From contig NZ_CP025025.1 of assembly GCF_002874535.1 (NCBI RefSeq), positions 3,901,353 through 3,965,352 on the forward strand: 64,000 nucleotides of DNA. Direction: 5' to 3'. This DNA is from Mesobacillus jeotgali (GTDB taxonomy: Bacteria; Bacillota; Bacilli; Bacillales; Cytobacillaceae). Both the position numbers and the translations under genes were made by a program. Below are positions 8,815 through 18,013 of the stretch, piece after piece. Each line of letters starts with the position of its first letter. Within the stretch, counting starts at the first letter, position 1. The notes under the pieces are model-generated. The model saw nothing but the letters and a program-made list of their open reading frames with translations, was not told the origin of the DNA and searched no databases.

Positions 8815-9522
8815 GTGAAGATCATGCTAGATGCTGGGCATGGCTACAACACCCCGGGTAAGCGAAGTCCTGATGGTATGAGAGAATATGAGTTTAACAG
8901 GGCTGTGGCGAATTTTGCCAGACAGCTGCTGGCAAACTATAAGAATGTCACAGTGTATTTTTCTCATTCCGATCAGCGAGATGTGTCATTGAAGGCCAGG
9001 ACAGATAAGGCAAACAGCCTGAATGTGGATATATTTGTTTCGATTCATGCCAATGCCTTTGGTGGAGGTAGCTGGAGCAATGTCGGCGGTATTGAAACAT
9101 TTGTCTATCCAACAAGGCCGCCTGTGGCTTATCAGTTAGCCCAAAAGATTCAGCGCCATCTTGTCATCTCAACGGGTCTCGAAAACCGCGGTGTCAAAAC
9201 AGCCGATTTCCATGTCCTAAGGGAAACGAAAATGGATGCAGTACTAGTGGAATGCGGATTCATGACTAACCGCAATGAAATCAAGCTGCTTCGTTCTGAA
9301 ACATATCGCAGAACGATTGCAGAAGGCATTGTTAAAGCATTAGCAGAGCAGTTCAAACTGCAGAGGAAGGCAAATGCCGCTCCTGCACCTGCTTCGCCAC
9401 CAGCCAAGAAAGACGGATTATATAAGGTCCAGGCAGGAGCATTCGATAATGAACAAAACGCTAAAGAGCTTGCCGAACGTTTAAGGAAAGCCGGCTTTGA
9501 TGTCTATATTGATAAAGAATAA
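8815..9522 (+). CDS. N-acetylmuramoyl-L-alanine amidase with SPOR domain
   Basis: Zinc amidase of the Amidase_3 family that cuts the MurNAc-L-Ala bond of peptidoglycan. Zinc and catalytic residues are visible in LDAGHGYNTPG, GGIETFVY, VSIHANAF and VLVECGFMTN. An Ala/Pro-rich linker leads to a short SPOR segment (LYKVQAGAFDN), which binds denuded glycan. There is no signal peptide, as in the mother-cell lytic amidase CwlC, so release at sporulation lysis is plausible. I chose the GTG at 8815 (MKIMLDAGHG) because GGAAGG is 10 nt upstream; GTG 8806 is too close to it. Confidence 0.88.
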   Translation: MKIMLDAGHGYNTPGKRSPDGMREYEFNRAVANFARQLLANYKNVTVYFSHSDQRDVSLKARTDKANSLNVDIFVSIHANAFGGGSWSNVGGIETFVYPTRPPVAYQLAQKIQRHLVISTGLENRGVKTADFHVLRETKMDAVLVECGFMTNRNEIKLLRSETYRRTIAEGIVKALAEQFKLQRKANAAPAPASPPAKKDGLYKVQAGAFDNEQNAKELAERLRKAGFDVYIDKE

Positions 9523-9524
9523 TT

Positions 9525-9553
9525 AAAGGCCGACACTTATGTGCCGGCCTTTT
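9525..9553. terminator. Bidirectional terminator between amidase and yvlD
   Basis: AAAGGCCG and CGGCCTTT form a stem, with an inner CAC/GTG extension, between two convergent genes. T-rich tracts in both directions let it serve both. Confidence 0.8.
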
Positions 9554-9555
9554 CC

Positions 9556-9912
9556 CTAGTCTTTTGACTCTCGTAAGAACGTGTTCTGGATGATCAAGTT
9601 TGCGACTGACATGATGATCGCAGTAAGCAGCGCCATGCCAAAACTGGATATCTCAAATGAACTCCCCATCAAACTATCCGTCAGCATCAGTGTGATTGCA
9701 TTGATGACAAACAAGAATAATCCCAGGCTGAGCACTGTTACAGGGAGCGTCAGCAGAATCAAGATCGGTTTAACGAGAACATTCAATATCGAGAGAATGA
9801 AACTGGCTCCTAAAGCGGCCCCGAAACCAGATAGATAAATCTCATTCTCGAAGTAACCAGCAAGAGCCATGAAGAGGACTGCGTTAATGACAATTCCTAA
9901 CAACCATCTCAT
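9556..9912 (-). CDS. yvlD: YvlD-like membrane protein (holin superfamily IV type)
   Basis: 118-residue protein with four hydrophobic segments, as in the phage holin superfamily IV-like family that includes B. subtilis YvlD. It is the last gene of yvlABCD, 3 bp after yvlC. In B. subtilis the operon belongs to the SigW cell-envelope stress regulon, and the ECF promoter found upstream here agrees. The molecular role is unknown; holin-like naming reflects topology, not lysis. Confidence 0.85.
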   Translation of the reverse strand: MRWLLGIVINAVLFMALAGYFENEIYLSGFGAALGASFILSILNVLVKPILILLTLPVTVLSLGLFLFVINAITLMLTDSLMGSSFEISSFGMALLTAIIMSVANLIIQNTFLRESKD

Positions 9913-9915
9913 TTT

Positions 9916-10107
9916 TTAATACCCTTCCCTGTTTGGCAGCACAAACACAAGCACAAGATAGATCATAGCCATTGGAAAGAATGCAGTGCTGAACGTCAAG
10001 ATTACAAACAATATGCGTAACAGCGCCGCACTCATCCCAAAGGACTCGGCCATCCCTCCGAGCACTCCTGCCAGCATTCGATTTTTACGCGATCGGGTTA
10101 ATTTCAT
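9916..10107 (-). CDS. yvlC: PspC-domain membrane protein
   Basis: 63 residues. The sequence starts MKLTRSRKNRMLAGVLGGMA, the typical PspC entry, followed by one long hydrophobic stretch ending in LVFVLPNR. PspC proteins act in envelope stress sensing. It lies between yvlB and yvlD in a tightly packed operon. Confidence 0.9.
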   Translation of the reverse strand: MKLTRSRKNRMLAGVLGGMAESFGMSAALLRILFVILTFSTAFFPMAMIYLVLVFVLPNREGY

Positions 10108-10136
10108 TTCATATCACCCTTCCTAGCTTCACAATA

Positions 10137-11246
10137 CTATTGGATTATTTTTTTGACGGTGATTGAACCGGTTTTTGTATCTGCATGGAGCCTGACAGCT
10201 TTTTGGCCTGAATCAGCCGGCTTGAAGCGAAGGTTTTTTTGGACCATATCGCTTTTCTCCTCAACAACCTGTATGCCGTCGAGTTCAATCGTAAAGCCGC
10301 CAAGGTTCGATTTCAGTTCACCGCTGGCTGGTGTTTTCTCTGGCAGGAAAACTTCGATGCTTCCAGTAGTCGCCTTCACTTCCACACTTTCGCAATCATT
10401 ATTATTCACTGTGCAAGTAACGTTTCCATTGAAAGACTGTAGGTCGACATTGTCAAAAGAGCCATCTGCCTTGATTGCTCCATTGATCGTTTCAGCCTCA
10501 AGGTCCTTGATTGCGCTTCTGGAGATGCTGATTTGTCCATTCGCTGTTTCAGTTTCCAGCTTGCCACACTCAAGATTTCCAAGCAAAACCTTCCCGTTTG
10601 CTGTCTTTGCCCGGCAATCCTTCACTGTTAAGTTTTCACCTTCAATGGATCCATTAAACAAACGTATTCGAACATTTTCATATTCTTCTTTCGGAATATG
10701 GATGACCGCATCAACCTTCATCCACTTCTGCTGGACTGAAAAACGGAGTTTCTGATTTTCGATTGTGAAAATGGCGTCTTCTAGAAACTTCCTCCGCGCT
10801 TCATCCTGGTTTTCGACACGATACACTTTCGCGCTGCACTCGATACGCACATCCTTTTGTTCCCATGGCACGATTTTCACCGAACCATTCGCCATATCAA
10901 TATCGACCTGGTTCAGATAAGCATCACCCTGCTGGAAAATGTGAGAAATATCCACGGACTGGCCAAAATTAAGATCCAAATCGAAATCCTTTATTTTCTT
11001 GAATGCTGAATCGACAAAATCCAGCACCTTGTCTTTCATAGAGTTAAATTTGTAAGTATTGAAGTCTTCCTTTTTGAACTCTTCTTTCTTCGCTTCTTCA
11101 AACTTTACATCCGTTGACAGATACGTAGAGTTTTCCTGCTGCGGCGTTGTTCCATGCTCCAGCTGCTCGATTAAAAATAAAGCCTCATCAACCGTCATTT
11201 TACCTTCTTCAACAAGTTTGAGAATCCGTTTCCGTTCTTCCTTCAT
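10137..11246 (-). CDS. yvlB: YvlB-like protein with SHOCT-like N-terminus and DUF4097 beta-solenoid
   Basis: 369-residue cytoplasmic protein. The N-terminal helix pair (MKEERKRILKLVEEGKMTVDEAL in outline) resembles the SHOCT-like segment of YvlB. The rest is a right-handed repeat typical of DUF4097 adhesin-like domains, with recurring phrases such as GSIEGENL, ANGQIS and INGAIKADG. ATG 11246 is preferred: GAGGGGG is 9 nt upstream and homologues begin MKEE; earlier ATGs at 11264 and 11255 overlap that ribosome binding site. Function unknown; linked to envelope stress by the operon. Confidence 0.88.
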   Translation of the reverse strand: MKEERKRILKLVEEGKMTVDEALFLIEQLEHGTTPQQENSTYLSTDVKFEEAKKEEFKKEDFNTYKFNSMKDKVLDFVDSAFKKIKDFDLDLNFGQSVDISHIFQQGDAYLNQVDIDMANGSVKIVPWEQKDVRIECSAKVYRVENQDEARRKFLEDAIFTIENQKLRFSVQQKWMKVDAVIHIPKEEYENVRIRLFNGSIEGENLTVKDCRAKTANGKVLLGNLECGKLETETANGQISISRSAIKDLEAETINGAIKADGSFDNVDLQSFNGNVTCTVNNNDCESVEVKATTGSIEVFLPEKTPASGELKSNLGGFTIELDGIQVVEEKSDMVQKNLRFKPADSGQKAVRLHADTKTGSITVKKIIQ

Positions 11247-11260
11247 AAGGTTCATCCCCC

Positions 11261-11575
11261 TCATTTTATATTAAGTACTTTTATCCCTTTAACCAGATTC
11301 CAAATTAATACGATGAAACTCAATATAACCATCAATATAGCGCTGCTAAACATAAGCACTGGAAAGTCCCCCGTTCCTCCGCTCATATCGATTAATACTG
11401 CAATTAAAATAAGCGGCAGTGGAATCAGCGGTATAAGATGCGACAGCAGCGCCTTCTTCGCATGAACCTTTACATCCTCATCCTCTGATGCAAAATACGC
11501 AACAAGAGGAAACAAAATCCCGGCAAACATAATACTAAAATAGCACAAAGCAGACAGAATCCTTTTCGTATCCAT
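11261..11575 (-). CDS. yvlA: YvlA-like small membrane protein (DUF4870-type)
   Basis: 104 residues with three to four hydrophobic segments. The start MDTKRILSALCYFSIMFAG and the motif HAKKALLSHLIPL recall the DUF4870/Tic20-like family. I set the start at 11575, behind AAGGAG (11590-11585); upstream in-frame codons lie within the ECF promoter. First gene of the yvlABCD operon. Confidence 0.72.
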   Translation of the reverse strand: MDTKRILSALCYFSIMFAGILFPLVAYFASEDEDVKVHAKKALLSHLIPLIPLPLILIAVLIDMSGGTGDFPVLMFSSAILMVILSFIVLIWNLVKGIKVLNIK

Positions 11576-11599
11576 CCTCTTCATCTCCTTAAAAATTAA

Positions 11600-11625
11600 T
11601 ACGCTCGAGAACCAGAGAAGTTTCA
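11600..11625 (-). promoter_or_regulatory. ECF sigma (SigW-type) promoter of yvlABCD
   Basis: On the minus strand TGAAAC (11625-11620) and CGTA (11603-11600) are separated by exactly 16 bp, the SigW consensus. Transcription would start near 11593, giving a short leader that still includes AAGGAG. The orthologous B. subtilis operon is SigW-dependent. Confidence 0.85.
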
Positions 11626-11760
11626 TTTCTTTATGAAAATAGTTCGACAAATTGTCATGTAACCCCTTGTAAAAAACCAGTTCCGGCTGGTGAAAGTTGT
11701 GTGAATGTTATTTGTAGGGGATTTCCTTAGGTTTTAGCGGCAGAGCAAATTGCGGCTTCG

Positions 11761-11937
11761 CTTCATTGGTGACCTCTTTTTCCATTTCCCCTCTATTTGG
11801 GGCGCCAATAGCCTTCATTGGTGACCTCTTTTTTATTTTCCTGCTATTTCGGGCGCCAAGGGGCTTCATTGGTGACCTCTTTTTCCATTTTCCCGCTATT
11901 CCGGGCGCCAAGGGCCTTCATTGGTGACTACTTTTAC
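11761..11937. repeat. 52-bp tandem repeat, three and a half copies
   Basis: Units begin with CTTCATTGGTGAC at 11761, 11813, 11864 and 11916 (steps 52, 51, 52); the last is partial. Each unit runs from TTGGTGACC to GGGCGCCAA, an imperfect dyad that would form a hairpin. An ORF can be read on the minus strand (11708-11911) but it only translates the repeat. Confidence 0.85.
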
Positions 11938-11983
11938 CCTAATTCGTTAGCTGGAAATAATTATTCTCTTACTCAACACCATT

Positions 11984-12088
11984 AATTGCACGTACAACCA
12001 TGATAATTGCTCGGAGATTGGTGTTAATTGCACGGTTGTTGATAATAATTGCACGGTTAGTCTAAATAATTGCACCGTTTACCTAAAA
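11984..12088 (+). repeat. 21-bp phased array A, five units (core TAATTGCAC)
   Basis: The core AATTGCACG recurs at 11984, 12005, 12026, 12047 and 12068, exactly 21 bp apart; unit 2 has AATTGCTCG. The 12 bp between cores vary. It lies between the 3' end of uvrA and the yvl promoter. Array B at 23.6 kb carries the same core on the opposite strand. Confidence 0.9.
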
Positions 12089-12109
12089 TTGGAATACAAA
12101 ACCGCTCCA

Positions 12110-12138
12110 CAAAAAGAAAAACCCTTCCAAATGGAAGG
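12110..12138 (-). terminator. Terminator of uvrBA
   Basis: CCCTTCC and GGAAGGG form a stem (12122-12138), followed on the minus strand by a T-rich tract (complement of AAAAAGAAAAA). Confidence 0.82.
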
Positions 12139-12139
12139 G

Positions 12140-15019
12140 CTATACATTACTTGTGCTTTTTTCTTTTTCCTCTACTTGTTCTTTCATTCGCTGTCTGTCG
12201 CGTTCCAAAATAGGCTTTAGGTACCTGCCTGTATAGGAGTCCTCAACCTCGGCAATTTTTTCCGGCGTTCCGGTGGCAACGATTGTACCGCCGCGGTCAC
12301 CGCCTTCAGGTCCGAGGTCGACGATGTAGTCGGCAGCTTTGATGACATCGAGATTATGCTCAATGACAAGTACGGTGTCGCCATTTTCAACGAGGCGCTG
12401 CAGGACTGTCAGCAAGCGGGCAATGTCATCAACATGCAAGCCAGTCGTTGGCTCGTCCAAAATATACAGTGAGCGGCCGGTGGAACGGCGATGAAGCTCG
12501 GACGCTAGCTTGACGCGCTGCGCTTCTCCTCCTGAAAGGGTCGTCGCTGGCTGGCCAAGTGTGATATAGCCAAGTCCGACGTCATATATCGTCTGCAGCT
12601 TGCGGGCAATCTTCGGGATGTTAGCGAAGAATTCAACCGCTGCCTCAACTGTCATATCTAGGATATCGGAAATGTTTTTGCCTTTATACTTAACCTCCAG
12701 TGTTTCGCGGTTGTAGCGTTTGCCGTGGCAGACTTCACATGGGACGTACACATCAGGAAGGAAGTGCATCTCGATCTTGATGATTCCATCCCCGCGGCAT
12801 GCTTCACAGCGTCCGCCTTTAACATTAAAGCTGAAGCGTCCCTTTTTATAGCCGCGGACCTTAGCTTCGTTGGTTGATGCGAACACATCGCGGATATCAT
12901 CAAACACGCCAGTGTAGGTAGCAGGGTTCGATCTTGGTGTACGGCCGATTGGTGACTGGTCAATATCGATGACCTTATCAAGATGATCGACGCCTTTGAT
13001 TTCCTTGAATTCACCTGGCTTGCTCTTCGCACGGTGAATTTTCATCGCGAGCGATTTGTGCAGGATTTCATTGATCAGTGTACTTTTACCTGAACCGGAA
13101 ACACCTGTCACGGCCATGAAGGTTCCAAGCGGGAACTTCACATTGACATTTTTAAGATTGTTTTCCTTTGCCCCTTTGATTTCGATATAGCGACCATCAG
13201 GTTTGCGTCGCTCGATCGGCAGCGGGATGAACTTTTTACCAGACAGGTACTGGCCTGTAAGTGAATTCCCATCTTCCATTACCTCTGCCGGGGTTCCCTG
13301 GGAGATGATTTCACCGCCATGGACACCCGCTCCAGGACCGATATCAATCAGGTGGTCCGCCGCGAGCATTGTATCTTCGTCATGCTCAACGACAATCAGT
13401 GTATTGCCAATGTCCCGCATGTTTTTCAGCGTATCGATCAGCCTGTCATTATCGCGCTGATGCAGACCGATTGATGGCTCATCAAGGATATACAAGACAC
13501 CAGTGAGGCGTGAGCCAATCTGGGTTGCGAGCCTGATTCGCTGGGCTTCACCACCGGATAGCGTTCCAGCCGCACGGCTCATCGTCAGGTAATCCAATCC
13601 GACATTGATCAGAAAGCCAAGGCGTTCCGTAATCTCACGGAAAATCATATTAGCAATCTTCATTTCTTTTTCCGTTAGTTCAAGGCTCTGGAAAAATCGG
13701 TGCGCATCCTCAACCGATAACTCCGTTACTTCACCAATATGGCGGCCGTCTACAAGAACAGCCAGCGTTTCACGCTTCAGCCTGTAACCTTTACAAGTTG
13801 GGCAGGCATGCTCGCCCATATACTTTTCCATCTGTTCGCGGATATAGTCAGAACCAGTTTCCTTATAACGGCGCTCGATATTTTTAAGGACACCCTCGAA
13901 AACAATATAATTTTCACGGACCTGGCCCCAGTCATTTTCATAGCGGAAATATATCCGGTCTTTTTCTGAGCCGTAAAGAATCTTGTCCATCTCGTGATCC
14001 GGAAGATCCTTTACCGGGACATCCATATCGATTCCATAATGATTGCAGACCGCTTCTAGGAGCTGCGGATAGTACTGAGAGCTTGTCGGTTCCCACGGAG
14101 CGATCGCATGCTGTTTTAATGATAGCTCCTTGTTCGGAACGACTAAATCAACGTCGACCTCCAGCTTCGCACCGAGACCGTCACATTCAGGACATGCGCC
14201 AAACGGGCTGTTGAATGAGAACATCCGGGGCTCTAGCTCGCCGATCGAGAAACCGCAAATCGGGCAGGCGTGGTTTTCACTGAACATCAATTCTTCTTCA
14301 CCGATTACATCAATCAGTACATTGCCTTCACCTAATTTGAGCGCGGCTTCCAGCGAATCCGCAAGGCGTGCAGCAATCCCCTCCTTGACGACAATCCGGT
14401 CGATGACGACTTCAATCGAATGTTTTTTGTTTTTCTCCAGCTCGATTTCGTCTCCAAGGTCATGCATATCACCGTCAATCCGGACACGGACATAGCCTTG
14501 TTTTTTCACATCTTCAAGAACTTTGGCATGCGTCCCCTTCCTTCCGGAAACAAGCGGAGCAAGGATCTGCAGCTTTGTCCTTTCGGGATATTCGAGTACT
14601 CGGTCGACCATCTGCTCGATTGTCTGTGAGGAGATTTCTATATTGTGAACCGGACAGGTTGGACGCCCTACCCTGGCAAATAGCAGACGTAAATAATCAT
14701 AAATTTCTGTCACCGTTCCAACTGTTGAACGGGGATTTCGACTCGTTGTTTTCTGGTCGATCGAAATGGCCGGGGACAATCCCTCGATCGAATCGACATC
14801 CGGCTTGTCCATTTGGCCAAGGAACTGGCGCGCATAGGCAGACAATGATTCTACGTAGCGTCGCTGCCCTTCAGCGTAGATGGTATCAAACGCCAGCGAG
14901 GACTTTCCTGAACCGGAAAGCCCTGTTAGCACAACAAGCTTGTCTCTCGGAATGGTGACATCTATATTTTTCAAATTATGGGCCCTGGCGCCTTTGACAA
15001 TCAGTTTATCCATAGCCAT
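12140..15019 (-). CDS. uvrA: Excinuclease ABC subunit A
   Basis: DNA-damage recognition ATPase of nucleotide excision repair; it loads UvrB at lesions. The 959 residues hold two ABC modules. Walker A motifs are [14 protein letters not shown] near the N-terminus and [14 protein letters not shown] near 645. Two LSGGEAQR signatures are present, as are zinc-finger cysteines in [15 protein letters not shown] and [16 protein letters not shown]. It follows uvrB by 7 bp in one transcript. The ATG at 15019 or the one two codons later could start it. Confidence 0.98.
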   Translation of the reverse strand: MAMDKLIVKGARAHNLKNIDVTIPRDKLVVLTGLSGSGKSSLAFDTIYAEGQRRYVESLSAYARQFLGQMDKPDVDSIEGLSPAISIDQKTTSRNPRSTVGTVTEIYDYLRLLFARVGRPTCPVHNIEISSQTIEQMVDRVLEYPERTKLQILAPLVSGRKGTHAKVLEDVKKQGYVRVRIDGDMHDLGDEIELEKNKKHSIEVVIDRIVVKEGIAARLADSLEAALKLGEGNVLIDVIGEEELMFSENHACPICGFSIGELEPRMFSFNSPFGACPECDGLGAKLEVDVDLVVPNKELSLKQHAIAPWEPTSSQYYPQLLEAVCNHYGIDMDVPVKDLPDHEMDKILYGSEKDRIYFRYENDWGQVRENYIVFEGVLKNIERRYKETGSDYIREQMEKYMGEHACPTCKGYRLKRETLAVLVDGRHIGEVTELSVEDAHRFFQSLELTEKEMKIANMIFREITERLGFLINVGLDYLTMSRAAGTLSGGEAQRIRLATQIGSRLTGVLYILDEPSIGLHQRDNDRLIDTLKNMRDIGNTLIVVEHDEDTMLAADHLIDIGPGAGVHGGEIISQGTPAEVMEDGNSLTGQYLSGKKFIPLPIERRKPDGRYIEIKGAKENNLKNVNVKFPLGTFMAVTGVSGSGKSTLINEILHKSLAMKIHRAKSKPGEFKEIKGVDHLDKVIDIDQSPIGRTPRSNPATYTGVFDDIRDVFASTNEAKVRGYKKGRFSFNVKGGRCEACRGDGIIKIEMHFLPDVYVPCEVCHGKRYNRETLEVKYKGKNISDILDMTVEAAVEFFANIPKIARKLQTIYDVGLGYITLGQPATTLSGGEAQRVKLASELHRRSTGRSLYILDEPTTGLHVDDIARLLTVLQRLVENGDTVLVIEHNLDVIKAADYIVDLGPEGGDRGGTIVATGTPEKIAEVEDSYTGRYLKPILERDRQRMKEQVEEKEKSTSNV

Positions 15020-15026
15020 GTTATCG

Positions 15027-17006
15027 TCATCCTTCCGCTTTTAACTCAAGAATGAGGTCACGCAGCTCGGCTGCCCGTTCGAAATTGAGAGCCTTTGCCG
15101 CTTCCTTCATTTCTTTTTCCATATTTAAAATCACTTGTTCGCGATCTTTCTTTGTCAGCTTCTTCAAACCTTCTGCCGGGCTGTAGCCTTCCTGCTCCTC
15201 GGCAGCAATCGTCGCGCGGATCACGTCACGGATATCCTTCTGGATCGTTTGCGGCGTGATGCCATGCTTTTCGTTATATTCTATCTGGATTTCACGGCGG
15301 CGCTTCGTTTCACTGATCGCTTTTTCCATCGAATCGGTCATCCTGTCTGCATACATAATGACATGTCCGCTCGCATTTCTCGCCGCGCGACCAATCGTCT
15401 GGATGAGTGATCTTTCTGAACGAAGGAAGCCTTCCTTATCAGCATCAAGAATCGTCACCAGTGAAACTTCTGGGATGTCCAAACCTTCCCTCAAGAGGTT
15501 GATCCCGATGAGGACATCATATTTACCTAGCCGCAGCTCACGGATAATTTCAATCCGTTCAAGCGTTTTGACCTCTGAATGCAGGTATTGGACTTTGATA
15601 CCGATTTCCTTCAGATAATCAGTCAGATCCTCAGACATCTTTTTCGTCAGTGTCGTTACAAGCACACGCTCATTCCGCTTCGTCCGCTCCTGGATTTCGC
15701 CAATCAAATCATCAATCTGGCCTTCGATTGGCCTCACATCAATGGTCGGGTCAAGCAAGCCTGTCGGGCGGATGATCTGCTGTACCATTTCTGGAGTATG
15801 CTCCAGCTCATATGGACCTGGAGTCGCCGAAACAAAAACGGCCTGTTTGACATGTTTCTCAAATTCAGCAAAAGTCAGCGGACGGTTATCCATTGCTGAC
15901 GGCAGGCGGAAACCATGGTCAACCAGCACCTGTTTACGGGCCTGGTCACCATTAAACATTCCCCTTATTTGCGGCAATGTAACATGCGACTCATCGACAA
16001 CGATCATAAAGTCGTCCGGGAAGTAATCAAGCAATGTATATGGAGTCGCACCAGCAGGCCTCAAGGTCAGATGGCGCGAATAGTTTTCAATGCCGGAACA
16101 GAAACCCATCTCACGCATCATCTCAAGGTCATACCTTGTGCGCTGTTCGAGCCTTTGTGCCTCAAGAAGCTTTTCTTCGGCGCGCATTACTTCCAGTCGC
16201 TCCTCCAGCTCTTTTTCGATGTTCTCGATCGCAATCTTCATCTTTTCCTCGCGGGTTACGAAGTGGGATGCCGGGAAAATCGCGACATGGTCACGTTCGC
16301 CGATAATCTCACCAGTTAGCGCATCAACCTCGCGAATCCGGTCAATCTCGTCGCCAAAAAACTCGATCCTCATGCAGTGTTCATCACGTGAGGCCGGGAA
16401 AATCTCGACGACATCGCCACGGACACGGAACGTCCCGCGTTTGAAATCGATATCATTTCGTTCATACTGGACGTCTACCAGCTTGTGGAGGAGCTTATTG
16501 CGCTCAATTTCCATGCCGGTCCGGAGTGATACGACCATGTCGCGGTATTCATCCGGATTACCGAGGCCGTAGATGCAGGAAACACTGGCAATGATGATGA
16601 CATCCTTGCGCTCAAATAGCGATGAAGTTGCCGAGTGGCGCAGCTTATCAATCTCATCATTGATGCTCGCGTCCTTCTCAATGAAAGTATCCGTCTGCGG
16701 CACATAAGCCTCTGGCTGATAATAATCATAGTAACTGACGAAATACTCAACCGCGTTATTCGGGAAAAATTCCTTGAACTCGCTGTAGAGCTGGCCGGCA
16801 AGCGTTTTATTGTGGGCGATGACAAGCGTTGGCTTGTTCACTTCCTTGATCACATTTGAAATCGTGAACGTCTTCCCTGTTCCTGTCGCGCCAAGAAGCG
16901 TCTGATGCTTCTTGTTATCGCGGATTCCTTTTACCAGCTCTTTGATTGCCGCAGGCTGGTCTCCCTGCGGAGAATACTTCGAGACTAATTCAAATTGGTC
17001 CTTCAC
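15027..17006 (-). CDS. uvrB: Excinuclease ABC subunit B
   Basis: Helicase-like damage verification subunit that recruits UvrC. At 659 residues it has the normal length. Visible features are Walker [14 protein letters not shown], the beta-hairpin [17 protein letters not shown], the DESHVTLPQ motif, [17 protein letters not shown], and a C-terminal UVR motif ([15 protein letters not shown]) for contact with UvrC. A LexA box and an extended -10 lie upstream, so uvrBA belongs to the SOS response. Confidence 0.98.
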   Translation of the reverse strand: MKDQFELVSKYSPQGDQPAAIKELVKGIRDNKKHQTLLGATGTGKTFTISNVIKEVNKPTLVIAHNKTLAGQLYSEFKEFFPNNAVEYFVSYYDYYQPEAYVPQTDTFIEKDASINDEIDKLRHSATSSLFERKDVIIIASVSCIYGLGNPDEYRDMVVSLRTGMEIERNKLLHKLVDVQYERNDIDFKRGTFRVRGDVVEIFPASRDEHCMRIEFFGDEIDRIREVDALTGEIIGERDHVAIFPASHFVTREEKMKIAIENIEKELEERLEVMRAEEKLLEAQRLEQRTRYDLEMMREMGFCSGIENYSRHLTLRPAGATPYTLLDYFPDDFMIVVDESHVTLPQIRGMFNGDQARKQVLVDHGFRLPSAMDNRPLTFAEFEKHVKQAVFVSATPGPYELEHTPEMVQQIIRPTGLLDPTIDVRPIEGQIDDLIGEIQERTKRNERVLVTTLTKKMSEDLTDYLKEIGIKVQYLHSEVKTLERIEIIRELRLGKYDVLIGINLLREGLDIPEVSLVTILDADKEGFLRSERSLIQTIGRAARNASGHVIMYADRMTDSMEKAISETKRRREIQIEYNEKHGITPQTIQKDIRDVIRATIAAEEQEGYSPAEGLKKLTKKDREQVILNMEKEMKEAAKALNFERAAELRDLILELKAEG

Positions 17007-17155
17007 AGAAAAGCCTCCTGTAATTTAAATTTCTAGGCTCTTTTCATACTGAATCGCACTCACACCAACTTAACGCATACATTGATTCAGAAACTTTTTC
17101 GAAAAGAACTTTCCTATATATAAGTCTTACATAGTTGTCAAAAAGTCATATCCTC

Positions 17156-17207
17156 ATTCTACCACAAAGAAGGGAAAACAAACCAACAAAAAGCGAACAA
17201 ACATTCG
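17156..17207 (-). promoter_or_regulatory. uvrB promoter with LexA (SOS) box
   Basis: CGAACAAACATTCG (17194-17207) matches the Gram-positive LexA box CGAACRNRYGTTCG except for one base. On the minus strand an extended -10, TGGTAGAAT (-10 hexamer at 17161-17156), lies about 33 bp downstream. The operator therefore covers the upstream edge of the promoter. Confidence 0.75.
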
Positions 17208-17257
17208 AATTGATTTCTAAGTTTTATAAGTTGATGCTGTAGGTTGTCGAATCTTCG

Positions 17258-17277
17258 TTAATCAAACGTTTGATTGA
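17258..17277. promoter_or_regulatory. Second copy of the AATCAAACGTTTGATT palindrome
   Basis: TTAATCAAACGTTTGATTGA repeats the 521-540 palindrome with one end base changed. It lies between uvrB and the MITE-like element, and has no T-run, which favours an operator over a terminator. Confidence 0.4.
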
Positions 17278-17300
17278 AGTGGGATGGACCCTTATAGAAT

Positions 17301-17550
17301 GGCTCTGTTAAAGCCCAATATTATTTTTATGCTCCTGTTGATTGTAGTGGAAGGCGCGAAGACTCCTCCGAAAATGCTAACGCATTTTCATCGTGCGTGG
17401 GCAAGTTCGAGGAAGCACAATCAATGTCCTGCGGGATGAGCAAGTCATGGGGAGACCCCGCAGGCGCATAATGCGCCGAGGAGGCTCCCCGACTGCCCGC
17501 GGAAAGCGAAGCGCATGGAACGAAAATCAACAGCCAAATTTAACATAGCC
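17301..17550. mobile_element. MITE-like element with terminal inverted repeats
   Basis: The ends GGCTCTGTTAAA (17301-17312) and TTTAACATAGCC (17539-17550) are inverted repeats matching at 11 of 12 positions. A second inner pair is TGTTGATT (17336-17343) and AATCAACA (17525-17532). The interior is GC-rich and structured (GACTCCT, CCTGCGGGATGAG, GAGACCCCGCAGGCGC). There is no transposase. I recall similar elements in many Bacillaceae genomes. Flanking bases do not show a clear target duplication. An ORF at 17327-17530 is not a gene. Confidence 0.65.
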
Positions 17551-17560
17551 TATAAATAAG

Positions 17561-17590
17561 AAAAACCCGCCGGACACAATCCGACAGGCT
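17561..17590 (-). terminator. Terminator of csbA
   Basis: On the minus strand AGCCTGTCGGA pairs, with G-U wobbles, to TCCGGCGGGT and is followed by TTTTTCTT. Confidence 0.65.
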
Positions 17591-17601
17591 TTCTTTAAAA
17601 A

Positions 17602-17835
17602 TTATGACTGCTTCTTGTTGCGCTTCATCATCCGGTTGGCCAGATAGAAGCCCACGGTCAATGAAAAGGCATCGACGACAATCAGCAGGAAGGAATCAGT
17701 ATATCCTTTATAAACAGAAGCCGCAATCAATGCGACCGTCAATACGAGCGCAAGGATGTGGTTATAGGCAACCCTTGTGAAAAACACAACCATGAAACCA
17801 GGCAGGAACAGTGCGGACAAATATTTCAGCACCAA
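17602..17835 (-). CDS. csbA: CsbA family membrane protein
   Basis: 77-residue DUF2198 protein with three hydrophobic segments and the conserved phrase ALIAASVYKGYTDSFLLIVVDA. In B. subtilis csbA is controlled by SigB and sits next to uvrBA, as here; I see no convincing SigB promoter upstream. The open frame reaches a GTG at 17847, but that codon lies in the likely ribosome binding site GAGGTG, so I prefer the TTG at 17835. Function unknown. Confidence 0.85.
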   Translation of the reverse strand: MVLKYLSALFLPGFMVVFFTRVAYNHILALVLTVALIAASVYKGYTDSFLLIVVDAFSLTVGFYLANRMMKRNKKQS

Positions 17836-17982
17836 TTGATTAAACACCTCATTCAGAGAATTAACGAAAATTTAGAATCATCTTTTTAAAATATAACTTT
17901 TTTAGAGACTCGTTACAAGAATCTCCTCTTAAAAGGAGTTTGTTTTCTCATTGATTGATGGTTTTACTAAATCAGCATATAA

Positions 17983-18005
17983 GAAAAAGCATGCGGATGC
18001 ATGCT
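17983..18005 (-). terminator. Terminator of the EAL-HDOD gene
   Basis: AGCATGC and GCATGCT form a perfect stem around GGAT, followed on the minus strand by TTTTTCTT. Confidence 0.8.
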
Positions 18006-18013
18006 CATTATCT

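Noticed and set aside
11708-11911. A 67-codon minus-strand ORF with repeated KKRSPMK-like peptides
   Set aside because: It is the translation of the 52-bp tandem repeat, has no ribosome binding site, and the repeat steps of 51 and 52 bp would not keep one frame as a coding repeat does.
17327-17530. A 67-codon ORF within the MITE-like element
   Set aside because: It is GC-rich structured repeat sequence with no start signals and no transposase motifs.
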